Counted from the stretch's first letter, positions 1 through 8,422 are shown. The stretch is 8,523 bases of DNA from JBPOIS01 sp052034295 (GCA_052034295.1 JBPOIS010000005.1:1-8523), one strand, 5' to 3'. A program made the numbers and translations. Notes: generated by a model not told the origin, from the letters alone.

Positions 1-87
1 AAACGACAGGGAAATGTCCTTGAGGATCTCGCGCTTGGGCGGGACCAGCTTGGACACCTTGTTCATGGTGTAAATGTACTGTGCCAC
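1..87 (-). CDS. ettA: Energy-dependent translational throttle protein EttA (ABC-F), N-terminal fragment
   Basis: Only the first 29 codons lie in the window; the gene continues past the left edge. The peptide begins MAQYIYTMNKVSKLVPPKRE and ends ILKDISLSF. This is the characteristic EttA/YjjK opening, in which a short leader precedes the first ABC domain (E. coli EttA starts almost the same way, from recall). The start is GTG at 85-87, with a purine-rich Shine-Dalgarno (GAGGAG, complement of 94-99) six bases upstream. EttA is a soluble ABC-F ATPase that binds the ribosomal E site and gates entry into elongation according to the ATP/ADP ratio; this is family knowledge. Walker and signature motifs lie outside the window, so integrity cannot be judged. 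It is transcribed divergently from the reductase gene at 557. Confidence 0.93.
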   Translation of the reverse strand, partial: MAQYIYTMNKVSKLVPPKREILKDISLSF

Positions 88-556
88 GGGGGACTCCTCT
101 GGGGCAGGTCAGCGGCAAAAACTGGCCGACAGTATAGCCCAAAAGTGCCGGGCCTCAGGGCAGGCTAGACGAATTTGTTGCCGGGTCGGTGCTGGCGTGA
201 CCGTACCGGGAGTCAGGGCCCCGCAAGCGGGCCACCGGGCCGCAAACCGCCCGCTGCACCGTCCTGGCCTGTACCTGACATCCGGTCAGCGTCCGGTTTG
301 GGGACTTCATCGGCATAGAGCAAACACTCGATCAAAAAAACACCAGCGCACACCAACATAGAGTAAAAATTCTAATACACAAAACCCGTCAGCTTTCATC
401 TACTTAATGCCTAAGCTGCTATTTTTTATTGGGTTTAGAGTATTTGCCCGAAAAAATGACAAATCCCCAACCATCGGTTAACGTAATCAAAACGGCTGCT
501 GGACATCACCACAACTCGCCAGCGCCCCCGTTCCACTTTGGAGAGGAATCGCAACG
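88..556. other. Gene-free divergent intergenic region between ettA and the acyl-CoA reductase gene
   Basis: This 469-bp stretch has no believable gene. The left part (about 100-330) is GC-rich and holds small inverted repeats: a 7-bp pair at 226-232/249-255, and CTGAC/GTCAG with a 5-base loop near 277-291. The right part (about 335-500) is clearly AT-rich, with several A and T runs, as expected for the promoter region of the gene at 557. I could not choose a convincing -35/-10 pair there. TTGGGT at 429-434 with AAAAAT at 452-457 is the least bad match. The plus-strand open frame at 74-361 starts inside ettA, has low-complexity Arg/Gly/Ala composition and no family resemblance, so I do not call it. 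Confidence 0.6.
131..136 (-). promoter_or_regulatory. Candidate -10 box of the ettA promoter
   Basis: On the minus strand this reads TATACT, a 5/6 match to TATAAT, about 44 bases upstream of the ettA GTG. No good -35 hexamer sits at the proper distance; at 16-bp spacing the hexamer is CTGAGG. This is a weak call from position and the -10 match alone. Confidence 0.3.
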
Positions 557-1450
557 ATGAAGCCATCTGTGATCAAGGCGTTGAACAAGAAAGTCAAAGG
601 CAAGAATGTTCTGGTGACCGGCGCGTCCAGCGGCATCGGCCTGACCGTGGCCAAGATGCTCGGTGCCGCCGGGGCCCACGTCCTGCTGGTGTCGCGCACC
701 CGCGCCACCCTGGAGGAAGTCAAGGCCGAAATCGAAGCCGGTGGCGGCAAGGCCTCGGTGTTTCCCTGTGACCTCAACGACATGGCCTCGATCGAAGCCT
801 GTGCCCAGGAAATCCTGGCCGACGTGGGCCACATCGACGTGCTGGTGAACAATGCCGGTCGCTCGATCCGCCGTGCCGTGCACGAATCGCTGGACCGTTT
901 CCACGACTTCGAGCGCACCATGCAGCTGAATTACTTTGGCGCCATCAAGCTGATTCTGGCCCTGCTGCCCAGCATGATCGAGAAAAAAGGCGGCCAGATC
1001 ATCAACATCAGCTCGATCGGTGTGCTGGCCAATGCGCCGCGCTTCTCGGCCTATGTGGCCTCCAAGGCCGCGCTGGATGCCTTCAGCCGTTGCCTGTCGG
1101 CCGAAGTGCACGGCCACAGGATCGCCCTGACCTCGATCTACATGCCGCTGGTGCGCACCCCGATGATTGCACCGACCAAGATGTACAACTACATTCCGAC
1201 CCTGTCGCCTGAAGAAGCAGCCGAAATGGTCGCCAAGGCCATCATCAAGCGTCCGAAGAGCATTGCCACCAAGGTCGGCACCTTTGCCTCGGTCAGCTAT
1301 GCGCTGGTGCCGCAGTTCAACGACATGGTGCTGTCGATGGGCTTCCGGATTTTCCCCAGCTCGACTGCGGCCCGTGGCAATAAGGGTGATGAAAAGCCCA
1401 ATCTGCTGCAGCGCGCCTTTGCCCGTCTGGTGCCGGGTGAACACTGGTAA
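557..1450 (+). CDS. acr1: Acr1-like long-chain fatty acyl-CoA reductase (SDR family)
   Basis: This 297-aa short-chain dehydrogenase is predicted to reduce long-chain acyl-CoA to fatty aldehyde with NADPH, the first step toward fatty alcohols and wax esters. A classical Rossmann fold is visible: cofactor motif TGASSGIG at 21-28, Arg47 placed to favour NADPH, Asp72 in CDL, NNAG at 98-101, Asn125, Ser152/153, and the catalytic pair Tyr166/Lys170 in YVASK. From recall, length and sequence match Acinetobacter Acr1 (about 295 aa) throughout. Shared stretches include AGRSIRRAVHES, RFHDFERTMQLNYFGA, YMPLVRTPMIAPTK and the C-terminal PGEHW, well beyond generic SDR similarity. The start is supported by AGGA at 544-547, nine bases from the ATG. 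A strong terminator follows at 1471-1501. It appears monocistronic; no wax synthase is adjacent. A reductase acting on another lipid substrate is the alternative. Confidence 0.85.
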   Translation: MKPSVIKALNKKVKGKNVLVTGASSGIGLTVAKMLGAAGAHVLLVSRTRATLEEVKAEIEAGGGKASVFPCDLNDMASIEACAQEILADVGHIDVLVNNAGRSIRRAVHESLDRFHDFERTMQLNYFGAIKLILALLPSMIEKKGGQIINISSIGVLANAPRFSAYVASKAALDAFSRCLSAEVHGHRIALTSIYMPLVRTPMIAPTKMYNYIPTLSPEEAAEMVAKAIIKRPKSIATKVGTFASVSYALVPQFNDMVLSMGFRIFPSSTAARGNKGDEKPNLLQRAFARLVPGEHW

Positions 1451-1470
1451 TCACAGGGTTTGAGGCCCGA

Positions 1471-1501
1471 AAAAAAACCGCTGAACGCCAGCGGTTTTTT
1501 T
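1471..1501. terminator. Bidirectional intrinsic terminator between the convergent reductase and DUF2147 genes
   Basis: A perfect inverted repeat: core CCGCTG (1478-1483), loop AACGC, CAGCGG (1489-1494), flanked by seven A on the left and seven T on the right, which extend the stem to 13 bp. It lies 20 bases after the reductase stop and 10 bases from the DUF2147 stop. With a T tract in both directions it should end transcription from both sides. Confidence 0.93.
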
Positions 1502-1511
1502 GTGCATGACC

Positions 1512-2039
1512 TCAGCGGCCCTTGATGGGATCGGCGGCTTTCAGATAGCGCTCGGGGTCATTGGTTTTCATCCAGTAGGCGGTGCGGCCCATCAGCGGCA
1601 CGCCCAGATAGCCCCGTACCTTGATGGTGTCACCGTTTTTGCTGGAGGTGATCAGTGCGTTGTACTGGCGACCACTGACCGGGTCCAGCACCTTGCCGCC
1701 CTCATAAAGGGTGGGTTTTTCATGACTGCGCACCACATGCTGGAACACATTCATGCCGGTGATGGGCTGATTGTTGTAGCGGCCCGCGCAGCCGGTACAG
1801 ATGATGCGGGGGGTATAGCCGGGCCGGGGCAGGATCTTGGAAATGATCGCAGACAGTTCACCGGTCTGCGGGTTTTCCTGCAGGTGCATCAGCGCACGCA
1901 CAAAGCCGGTCTTGTCATCATGGGCCAGATAATAGCCATTGATCGGCGGGGGATTGCCAGAAGCCGTGTCCGTGTCTACGGCCAGGGCATTCAGGGAAGT
2001 CAGCGAAACCGCTGCAGTCAACACCAGTGTACGCCACAT
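1512..2039 (-). CDS. Exported DUF2147-domain protein
   Basis: A 175-aa protein with a Sec-type signal peptide (MWRTLVLTAAVSLTSLNALA, likely cleaved after Ala20), so a periplasmic or secreted product. The mature part fits DUF2147: NGYYLAHDDKTG near 34-45, an ELSAIISKILPRPGY segment at 61-75, GGKVLDPVSGRQY at 114-126, and VRGYLGVPLMGRTAYW at 141-156, the family's typical C-terminal signature. A C81-x2-C84 pair (ICTGCAG) sits mid-domain and could form a disulfide or bind metal. I chose the ATG at 2037-2039 because GAGGGGGAA lies at good spacing upstream; an in-frame TTG eight codons earlier would bury that site. The molecular function of DUF2147 is unknown. It is separated from tex, upstream on the same strand, by a terminator and about 270 bp, so it is probably a separate transcription unit. 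Confidence 0.85.
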   Translation of the reverse strand: MWRTLVLTAAVSLTSLNALAVDTDTASGNPPPINGYYLAHDDKTGFVRALMHLQENPQTGELSAIISKILPRPGYTPRIICTGCAGRYNNQPITGMNVFQHVVRSHEKPTLYEGGKVLDPVSGRQYNALITSSKNGDTIKVRGYLGVPLMGRTAYWMKTNDPERYLKAADPIKGR

Positions 2040-2308
2040 CAAACATTTCCCCCTCAAAAACAATCAGTTGGTTGCTGGTTATTCGGCTGTGCCGGCACGG
2101 GTCTGGATGATGACCATGAACAGGCCGTAGCTTTGTGAACCATTGTTAACTGAAAAAATCCCACAGGGGTATGAAAAGTCGATGAAGTGGCACCAAAAAA
2201 GGACGACCGTCGCCAGACCCGGCAGGGGCTGCGGGCCATATGCAGGTTTTTGGGCCCGCAAAAATGCCCGCACAGGGCGGGCATTCGGGACACGGAGTCT
2301 GGAGGAAA
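2040..2308. other. Intergenic region between tex and the DUF2147 gene
   Basis: These 269 bp contain the tex terminator (2260-2285), the Shine-Dalgarno of the DUF2147 gene (about 2048-2055) and presumably its promoter, which I cannot place confidently. A second inverted repeat, GCGGGCC (2231-2237) with GGCCCGC (2253-2259), adjoins the tex terminator. No coding sequence is convincing. Confidence 0.6.
2260..2285 (-). terminator. Intrinsic terminator downstream of tex
   Basis: On the minus strand an AATGCCCGC arm pairs with GCGGGCATT around a 5-base loop (CCTGT), and the right arm runs into five T. The hairpin lies about 24 bases after the tex stop codon (2309-2311), the usual place for a rho-independent terminator. 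Confidence 0.85.
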
Positions 2309-4705
<2,397 letters not shown>

Positions 4706-4740
4706 GGGCCAAGTGTCCAACGGTTTTGATGAAAGGGCTG

Positions 4741-4769
4741 ATTATACGGCGGCTTCAGGGCACTGCCTA
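4741..4769 (-). promoter_or_regulatory. Sigma-70-type promoter of tex
   Basis: Read on the minus strand, a perfect TATAAT (complement of 4741-4746) is separated by exactly 17 bp from TAGGCA (complement of 4764-4769; 4/6 match to TTGACA). Transcription would start near 4734, leaving a leader of about 29 bases before the tex ATG. Confidence 0.65.
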
Positions 4770-4883
4770 TGTTTTCTGCTGTACAGCGATTGACGGGCTG
4801 CGCTACGGTGGTGGACACAGCACCGGGGAGGGGGGATTTTCCTGTACGCATTTGGTATCCGCTGCCCTCTGGGGTCTTGTGAC

Positions 4884-4896
4884 AGATTGATAATCT
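4884..4896 (+). promoter_or_regulatory. Candidate ompR -10 region overlapping a small palindrome
   Basis: GATAAT at 4889-4894 matches TATAAT at five of six positions, but no good -35 lies 16-18 bp upstream. The box sits inside the inverted repeat AGATT-GAT-AATCT (4884-4896), which could be an operator or chance. A poor -35 would suit an activated promoter. It lies about 110 bp before the chosen ompR start. This is a low-confidence call by inspection. Confidence 0.25.
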
Positions 4897-5001
4897 TTTC
4901 ATGCTCTTCTGACCCAGCCCCGCCGCAGTGCAACAGCGCGGTGTCTGCTGCCGGGCAGGGCGGCTTGGCTTTCTGTCACCCCATGGATGTTGAGAACTGC
5001 G

Positions 5002-5778
5002 ATGAACATGCCCACGCAATCAGGACCCCAAACGGTTGAAGACGCTTCGGTCCGGTCCGGTGTGGACCGGATTGAACGCATCATGGTGGTGGATGATGAC
5101 GTGCGCCTGCGCACCCTGTTGCAGCGTTTCCTGGAAGACAAGGGCTTCATCGTGCGCACCGCCCACGACGGTACCCAGATGGACCGCCTGTTGCAGCGCG
5201 AGCTGTTTTCGCTGATCGTGCTGGATTTCATGCTGCCGGTCGAGGATGGCATCAGCATCTGTCGGCGGTTGCGCCAGCAGCACATCGACACCCCGATCAT
5301 CATGCTGACCGCGCGCGGCAGTGATGCCGACCGGATTGCCGGTCTGGAAGCCGGGGCCGACGATTATTTGCCCAAGCCCTTTAACCCCAATGAGCTGCTG
5401 GCGCGCATCCGTGCGGTGCTGCGCCGTCAGGTGCGCGAGATTCCCGGTGCCCCCAGCCAGCAGATCGAGGTGATCAGCTTTGGGCCGTGGACGCTGGACC
5501 TGTCCACCCGCACCCTGACCCGCGAAGGGCAGGTGGTGACGCTGACCACGGGCGAGTTTGCCGTGCTGAAGGCGCTGGTGCAGCACCCGCGCGAGCCGCT
5601 GACCCGCGACAAGCTGATGAATCTGGCCCGTGGCCGCGAGTGGGGGGCCATGGAGCGCTCGATCGATGTGCAGGTGTCGCGGCTGCGCCGCCTGATTGAG
5701 GAAAATCCGGCCCGTGCCCGCTATATCCAGACGGTCTGGGGGGTGGGCTATGTGTTTGTGCCGGATGGGGCTGAATAA
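5002..5778 (+). CDS. ompR: OmpR response regulator (envelope/osmotic two-component system)
   Basis: A 258-aa DNA-binding response regulator paired with the EnvZ kinase that follows. The receiver domain (about 27-145) shows the acidic pair D31/D32 in VVDDD, phospho-acceptor D75 in LIVLDFMLP, T103 in MLTAR and K125 in YLPKPFNP. The winged-helix output domain (about 158-258) carries TGEFAVLKALVQHPREPL, RDKLMNLARGRE, SIDVQVSRLRRLIEE and RYIQTVWGVGYVFVPDG, matching E. coli OmpR (239 aa) nearly block for block, so the assignment goes beyond the generic family. The protein carries about 20 extra N-terminal residues relative to E. coli. The start is uncertain: ATGs occur at 4987, 5002 and 5008. I chose 5002 because TGAGAA lies at useful spacing upstream, while nothing like a ribosome site precedes 4987. 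envZ follows after 18 bp, consistent with one operon. Confidence 0.95.
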   Translation: MNMPTQSGPQTVEDASVRSGVDRIERIMVVDDDVRLRTLLQRFLEDKGFIVRTAHDGTQMDRLLQRELFSLIVLDFMLPVEDGISICRRLRQQHIDTPIIMLTARGSDADRIAGLEAGADDYLPKPFNPNELLARIRAVLRRQVREIPGAPSQQIEVISFGPWTLDLSTRTLTREGQVVTLTTGEFAVLKALVQHPREPLTRDKLMNLARGREWGAMERSIDVQVSRLRRLIEENPARARYIQTVWGVGYVFVPDGAE

Positions 5779-5796
5779 ACCAGCCGTGTCCCGCCC

Positions 5797-7212
5797 ATGA
5801 GCATGCCCACGCGCAAGCGCCTGCGCACCCTCTGGTCACTGGTGCAGGACCGCTGGGAGCTGGCCGCCGACCGGCTCAAGCCGCGCACCACCGCAGGCCG
5901 TACCGGCTGGCTGGTGGCGGTGGTGACGCTGTTCAGCCTGCTGATCACGCTGGCGTTTTTCTGGCGCACCCTGTACCTGCCTGAGCTGCGCCAGCATGCG
6001 CACTATCTGGCCATTGAGCTGGAGCTGCTGCGTGAATCCGAGCAGCAACTGGCGATTGACCCGTTTGCACTGGACATCCACGAGTGGGTGCTCGACAACG
6101 TCGGGGTGGAGCTGGTGCGCGACCCGACCCAGTTCCCCGACCAGCGCGAGCGCTGGCTGGCCTCGCTGTTCACCCGCGAGCTGCGCCAGGAGCTGCAGCG
6201 TGAGCTGGGCGAGCCGGTGAGCATTTTTTTTGAATTCAAACCGGTGCCGTCGCTGTGGATCCACTACCCGTCGCTGGGACAGGTGTGGATCCGTGAGCCG
6301 CTGATTTTTTATGCCCAGTACAGTCCGGAGCTGATCATTGCCTGGGTGCTGGGCACACCGCTGTTTGCGCTGATCATTTCCATCATTCTGGTGCGCCAGC
6401 TCAATCGGCCCCTGGTGCGCCTGCAGCAGGCGGCGCAGCAGTACACCCGCGAGGGCCATGCACTGGCGCTGGCCACGGACCGGGGCCCGGTGGAAATCCG
6501 TCAGGTCAATGCCGCTTTCAACCAGATGATTGCCTCGCTGGAGCAGGCTGCTGCCGAGCGCACCATCATGCTGGCGGGCATTTCCCATGACCTGCGTACA
6601 CCCCTGACGCGGATGCGCCTGACCGCTGAATTCATGCCCAAGGATGACCTGCAGCTGCAGGAAGGGCTGATTTATGACATTGACGACATGGAAGCGATTC
6701 TGGAGCAGTTTATTTCCTACATGCGCGACGGTGCCGATGAGCCGATCCAGATGACCGACATCAATGCCATCCTGCAGGAGCTGATCGTGCAGTTCAAACC
6801 GCTGCAGATCATCTACCAGCCGCAACACCTGCCGCTGGTGCCGCTGCGCAGCCTGTCGATCAAGCGCATGATTGGCAACCTGATCAACAACGCACGCCGC
6901 TACGGGCAGGAGCCGATCTGGCTGTCAGCGTCGCTGAGCCAGCAAAAACTGCGCCTGATCGTGCGCGACCATGGCAGCGGCATCCGCATCGAGGACGCCG
7001 AAACGCTGATGCAGCCCTTTGTGCGCGGGGAATCGGCCCGCACTACACAGGGCAGTGGTCTGGGGCTGGCGATCGTGAAGCGGATTGTGCGCCTGCACCA
7101 GGGCGAGGTGTCGATGCGCAACCACCCCGATGGCGGACTGGAGGTGACGGTGGAAATTCCCATCCCGGCCACGGCCGCCACCAGCGAAATCAAGCGCAAA
7201 TCTGCCAGCTAG
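5797..7212 (+). CDS. envZ: EnvZ-type sensor histidine kinase
   Basis: A 471-aa inner-membrane sensor kinase, the expected partner of the preceding OmpR. Order of parts: basic N-terminal cytoplasmic segment; TM1 about 37-57; periplasmic sensor region about 58-177; TM2 about 178-199; HAMP about 200-252; phospho-acceptor H264 in GISHDLRTPLTRMRL; N box N361/N364/N365 (NLINNARRYG); G1 DHGSGI at 391-396; G2 GSGLGLAIV at 419-427. The H-box and the tandem with ompR support EnvZ rather than another kinase. Length is close to E. coli EnvZ (450 aa). The ATG at 5797 has no clear Shine-Dalgarno (another ATG is at 5803), so translation may be coupled to ompR, whose stop is 18 bases upstream. The stop codon overlaps that of the convergent channel gene. 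The stimulus cannot be read from the sequence; osmolarity is inferred from the family. Confidence 0.93.
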   Translation: MSMPTRKRLRTLWSLVQDRWELAADRLKPRTTAGRTGWLVAVVTLFSLLITLAFFWRTLYLPELRQHAHYLAIELELLRESEQQLAIDPFALDIHEWVLDNVGVELVRDPTQFPDQRERWLASLFTRELRQELQRELGEPVSIFFEFKPVPSLWIHYPSLGQVWIREPLIFYAQYSPELIIAWVLGTPLFALIISIILVRQLNRPLVRLQQAAQQYTREGHALALATDRGPVEIRQVNAAFNQMIASLEQAAAERTIMLAGISHDLRTPLTRMRLTAEFMPKDDLQLQEGLIYDIDDMEAILEQFISYMRDGADEPIQMTDINAILQELIVQFKPLQIIYQPQHLPLVPLRSLSIKRMIGNLINNARRYGQEPIWLSASLSQQKLRLIVRDHGSGIRIEDAETLMQPFVRGESARTTQGSGLGLAIVKRIVRLHQGEVSMRNHPDGGLEVTVEIPIPATAATSEIKRKSAS

Positions 7213-7712
7213 TCGGTCCCGGGGGTGTTGCTGCGGTCGGTGTCATGCGGCCAGAAGGTCTGCATTTCCCAGTAGGTGAACGACACCGACCAGCCAATCA
7301 GCAACAGCCCCACCAGCCCCTCAATGCCGGTGAGTAGCCGGATCGGGCCAATCGGGTACAGGTCGCCCAAACCAATCGAGCTGAACACCATCGCCGAAAA
7401 ATAAAAACTGTCATAAAAGTGCGGGTGGGCGTCGTGCAGGTAGCCCATGCCCGGAATCTGTTTCAGATAATGAAAGGCTGCCGCAAAAATCAGGATCTCC
7501 ACCAGATGCAGCAGCACCACCATGTAGGACGCATACAGCATCAGGTGGTGGGAAGCGCGGCGGCGGCTGCGGATGACGCGCAGGTTGATCTGCCGCAGTC
7601 CTTCATAGTGCACCAGAATCGCCCCGGCCACCGCCAGCAGTGTGATGCCGATCAGCTGCAGTTGCAGGCTCCAGTGGCCCGCAAACCAGGCATTCAGGGC
7701 AGCATTTGACAT
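7209..7712 (-). CDS. Small potassium-channel-like membrane protein with a SIGLGD filter
   Basis: A 167-aa predicted inner-membrane protein of the two-TM/pore-loop ion channel type (Ion_trans_2-like). Hydrophobic segments lie at about 15-35, 58-80 and 124-147. A re-entrant pore sequence between the last two (about 99-121, DSFYFSAMVFSSIGLGDLYP) ends in S112-I-G-L-G-D117 at the position of the canonical TVGYGD filter. The first segment is extra relative to a minimal 2TM channel, and the linker RVIRSRRRASHH (45-56) is strongly basic. There is no obvious cytoplasmic RCK/TrkA domain; the C-terminus after the last helix is only about 20 residues. The ATG at 7710-7712 is supported by GGAAG eight bases upstream; a longer open frame to 7871 looks non-coding before this point. 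Ion selectivity is inferred from the pore motif only. Confidence 0.8.
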   Translation of the reverse strand: MSNAALNAWFAGHWSLQLQLIGITLLAVAGAILVHYEGLRQINLRVIRSRRRASHHLMLYASYMVVLLHLVEILIFAAAFHYLKQIPGMGYLHDAHPHFYDSFYFSAMVFSSIGLGDLYPIGPIRLLTGIEGLVGLLLIGWSVSFTYWEMQTFWPHDTDRSNTPGTD

Positions 7713-7876
7713 GGGTGTGGCTTCCAGTGCGCAACGGGCATTGTGGCCGCAGGGTGCAGCACAGCCGGAGACTGCAATGCTTGGCCTACACAAAGCCAGC
7801 AGGTTGTTGCACTGTGGCCCTGCCGGGCAGTTTAGCCTGTGTGCTGTGATTTTTGAATCGAAACGGAGCACAGCTC
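7713..7876. promoter_or_regulatory. Divergent promoter region between the channel and lipoprotein genes
   Basis: The 164-bp gap must carry promoters for both divergent genes. For the lipoprotein the best I can offer is TTTAGC (7831-7836) spaced 16 bp from TTGAAT (7853-7858), a weak match. No terminator or repeat is evident. The Shine-Dalgarno sites for both genes (GGAAG for the channel, GGAG at 7865-7868 for the lipoprotein) lie at its two ends. Confidence 0.35.
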
Positions 7877-8260
7877 ATGCAGACTTTTCTGAACACTGCA
7901 GGCGGCCTGACCGCCCTGACCCTGGCTGTGGTACTGACCGGCTGCAACGCCATGCCGTCCAGTTCGCAGCAGCGGGTCATGGCCAATGCCGTGGGGGCAG
8001 CGGCGGGTGCCGGTGTCGGCCACAAGGCCGGGGGCAAATATGGCGCGGCCATGGGCGGCGCTGCGGGCAGTGTGGTGACCGGAACCGCCACCAGCAGCAG
8101 CACCCAGACCAACATCAGCAGTGCCATCGGTGCGGCAGTCGGGGCCGAGCTGGGTCGCCGTGAGATTGGCGGCGCCAAGGGTGCCGCCATCGGGGCCGCC
8201 ATTGGGGCGGGGGCAGGTACAGCGATCAGCGAAACCCAGCAAAACGGCGGCCTGCGCTGA
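7877..8260 (+). CDS. Glycine-zipper outer-membrane-type lipoprotein
   Basis: A 127-aa small lipoprotein. The N-terminus has a hydrophobic stretch (LTALTLAVVLTGC) ending in lipobox L-T-G-C23, so the mature protein should be lipid-anchored at Cys23. Position +2 is Asn rather than Asp, which favours sorting to the outer membrane. The rest is rich in Gly and Ala in glycine-zipper patterns (AVGAAAGAGVG, GAAMGGAAGSVV, AIGAAVGAELG, GAAIGAAIGAGAG), typical of small envelope proteins of the SlyB/17-kDa/YMGG type. The zipper region is a two-fold internal repeat (37-71 and 82-117). The ATG at 7877 has GGAG at 8-base spacing. With this start the signal-peptide n-region has no Lys or Arg; an in-frame TTG at 7853 would add MNRNGAQL with one Arg. 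Exact function unknown. Confidence 0.82.
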   Translation: MQTFLNTAGGLTALTLAVVLTGCNAMPSSSQQRVMANAVGAAAGAGVGHKAGGKYGAAMGGAAGSVVTGTATSSSTQTNISSAIGAAVGAELGRREIGGAKGAAIGAAIGAGAGTAISETQQNGGLR

Positions 8261-8292
8261 GCCGGAACGTCGTGTGATTCACCTGCTGAACC

Positions 8293-8320
8293 AGCCGGTG
8301 TGCCTGTGGGACCACCGGCT
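8293..8320. repeat. Perfect 8-bp inverted repeat after the lipoprotein gene
   Basis: AGCCGGTG at 8293-8300 pairs with CACCGGCT at 8313-8320 around a 12-base loop, 32 bases after the lipoprotein stop. No T tract follows, so it is a stem-loop of uncertain role (mRNA 3' stabiliser, a weak terminator, or incidental). Confidence 0.45.
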
Positions 8321-8352
8321 TCGGCTGTGAGACAAAGAATTGTTTCGGTTGG

Positions 8353-8394
8353 TAAGCGCTGACTTGACGCTACGAGCCTCAGCCGCTTAGTTTT
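8353..8394 (+). terminator. Possible terminator hairpin of the lipoprotein gene
   Basis: TAAGCGCTGA (8353-8362) pairs with TCAGCCGCTTA (8379-8389) with one bulged C and a 16-base loop, and is followed by GTTTT. The long loop and short T run make this a weak intrinsic terminator. Its right arm overlaps possible promoter sequence for the next gene. Confidence 0.4.
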
Positions 8395-8422
8395 GAAGAC
8401 AGGCTACATGTTGCGCTAACAA
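8364..8422 (+). promoter_or_regulatory. Candidate promoter of the TerD-family gene
   Basis: TTGACG at 8364-8369 is a 5/6 match to the -35 consensus, but the box 17 bp on (TTAGTT) is poor. An alternative pair is TTGAAG at 8393-8398 with TAACAA at 8417-8422 (18-bp spacing), which would start transcription about 20-25 bases before the ATG. I cannot decide between them. Confidence 0.3.

Noticed and set aside
74..361. A 95-codon plus-strand open frame overlapping the start of ettA
   Set aside because: It begins inside the ettA coding region on the opposite strand, has no ribosome site, no recognisable domain and an Arg/Gly/Ala-rich composition typical of chance frames in GC-rich DNA.
506..1444. 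A long minus-strand open frame antisense to the reductase
   Set aside because: Its His/Gln/Gly-rich translation is the usual mirror of a GC-rich gene; the plus-strand protein has all SDR motifs.
2054..2143. A 29-codon minus-strand frame ending in the Shine-Dalgarno of the DUF2147 gene, a possible leader peptide
   Set aside because: It has no ribosome site before its ATG, no regulatory codon run and no hairpin alternatives that I could see; its position may be chance.
5836..6828. A long minus-strand open frame antisense to envZ
   Set aside because: Composition is typical of an antisense shadow, and envZ shows complete H, N and G boxes.
7713..7871. An N-terminal extension of the channel protein by 53 residues
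   Set aside because: The upstream residues are Cys/Pro-rich and unlike a membrane protein, the frame would begin close to the lipoprotein ribosome site, and a good Shine-Dalgarno supports the ATG at 7712.
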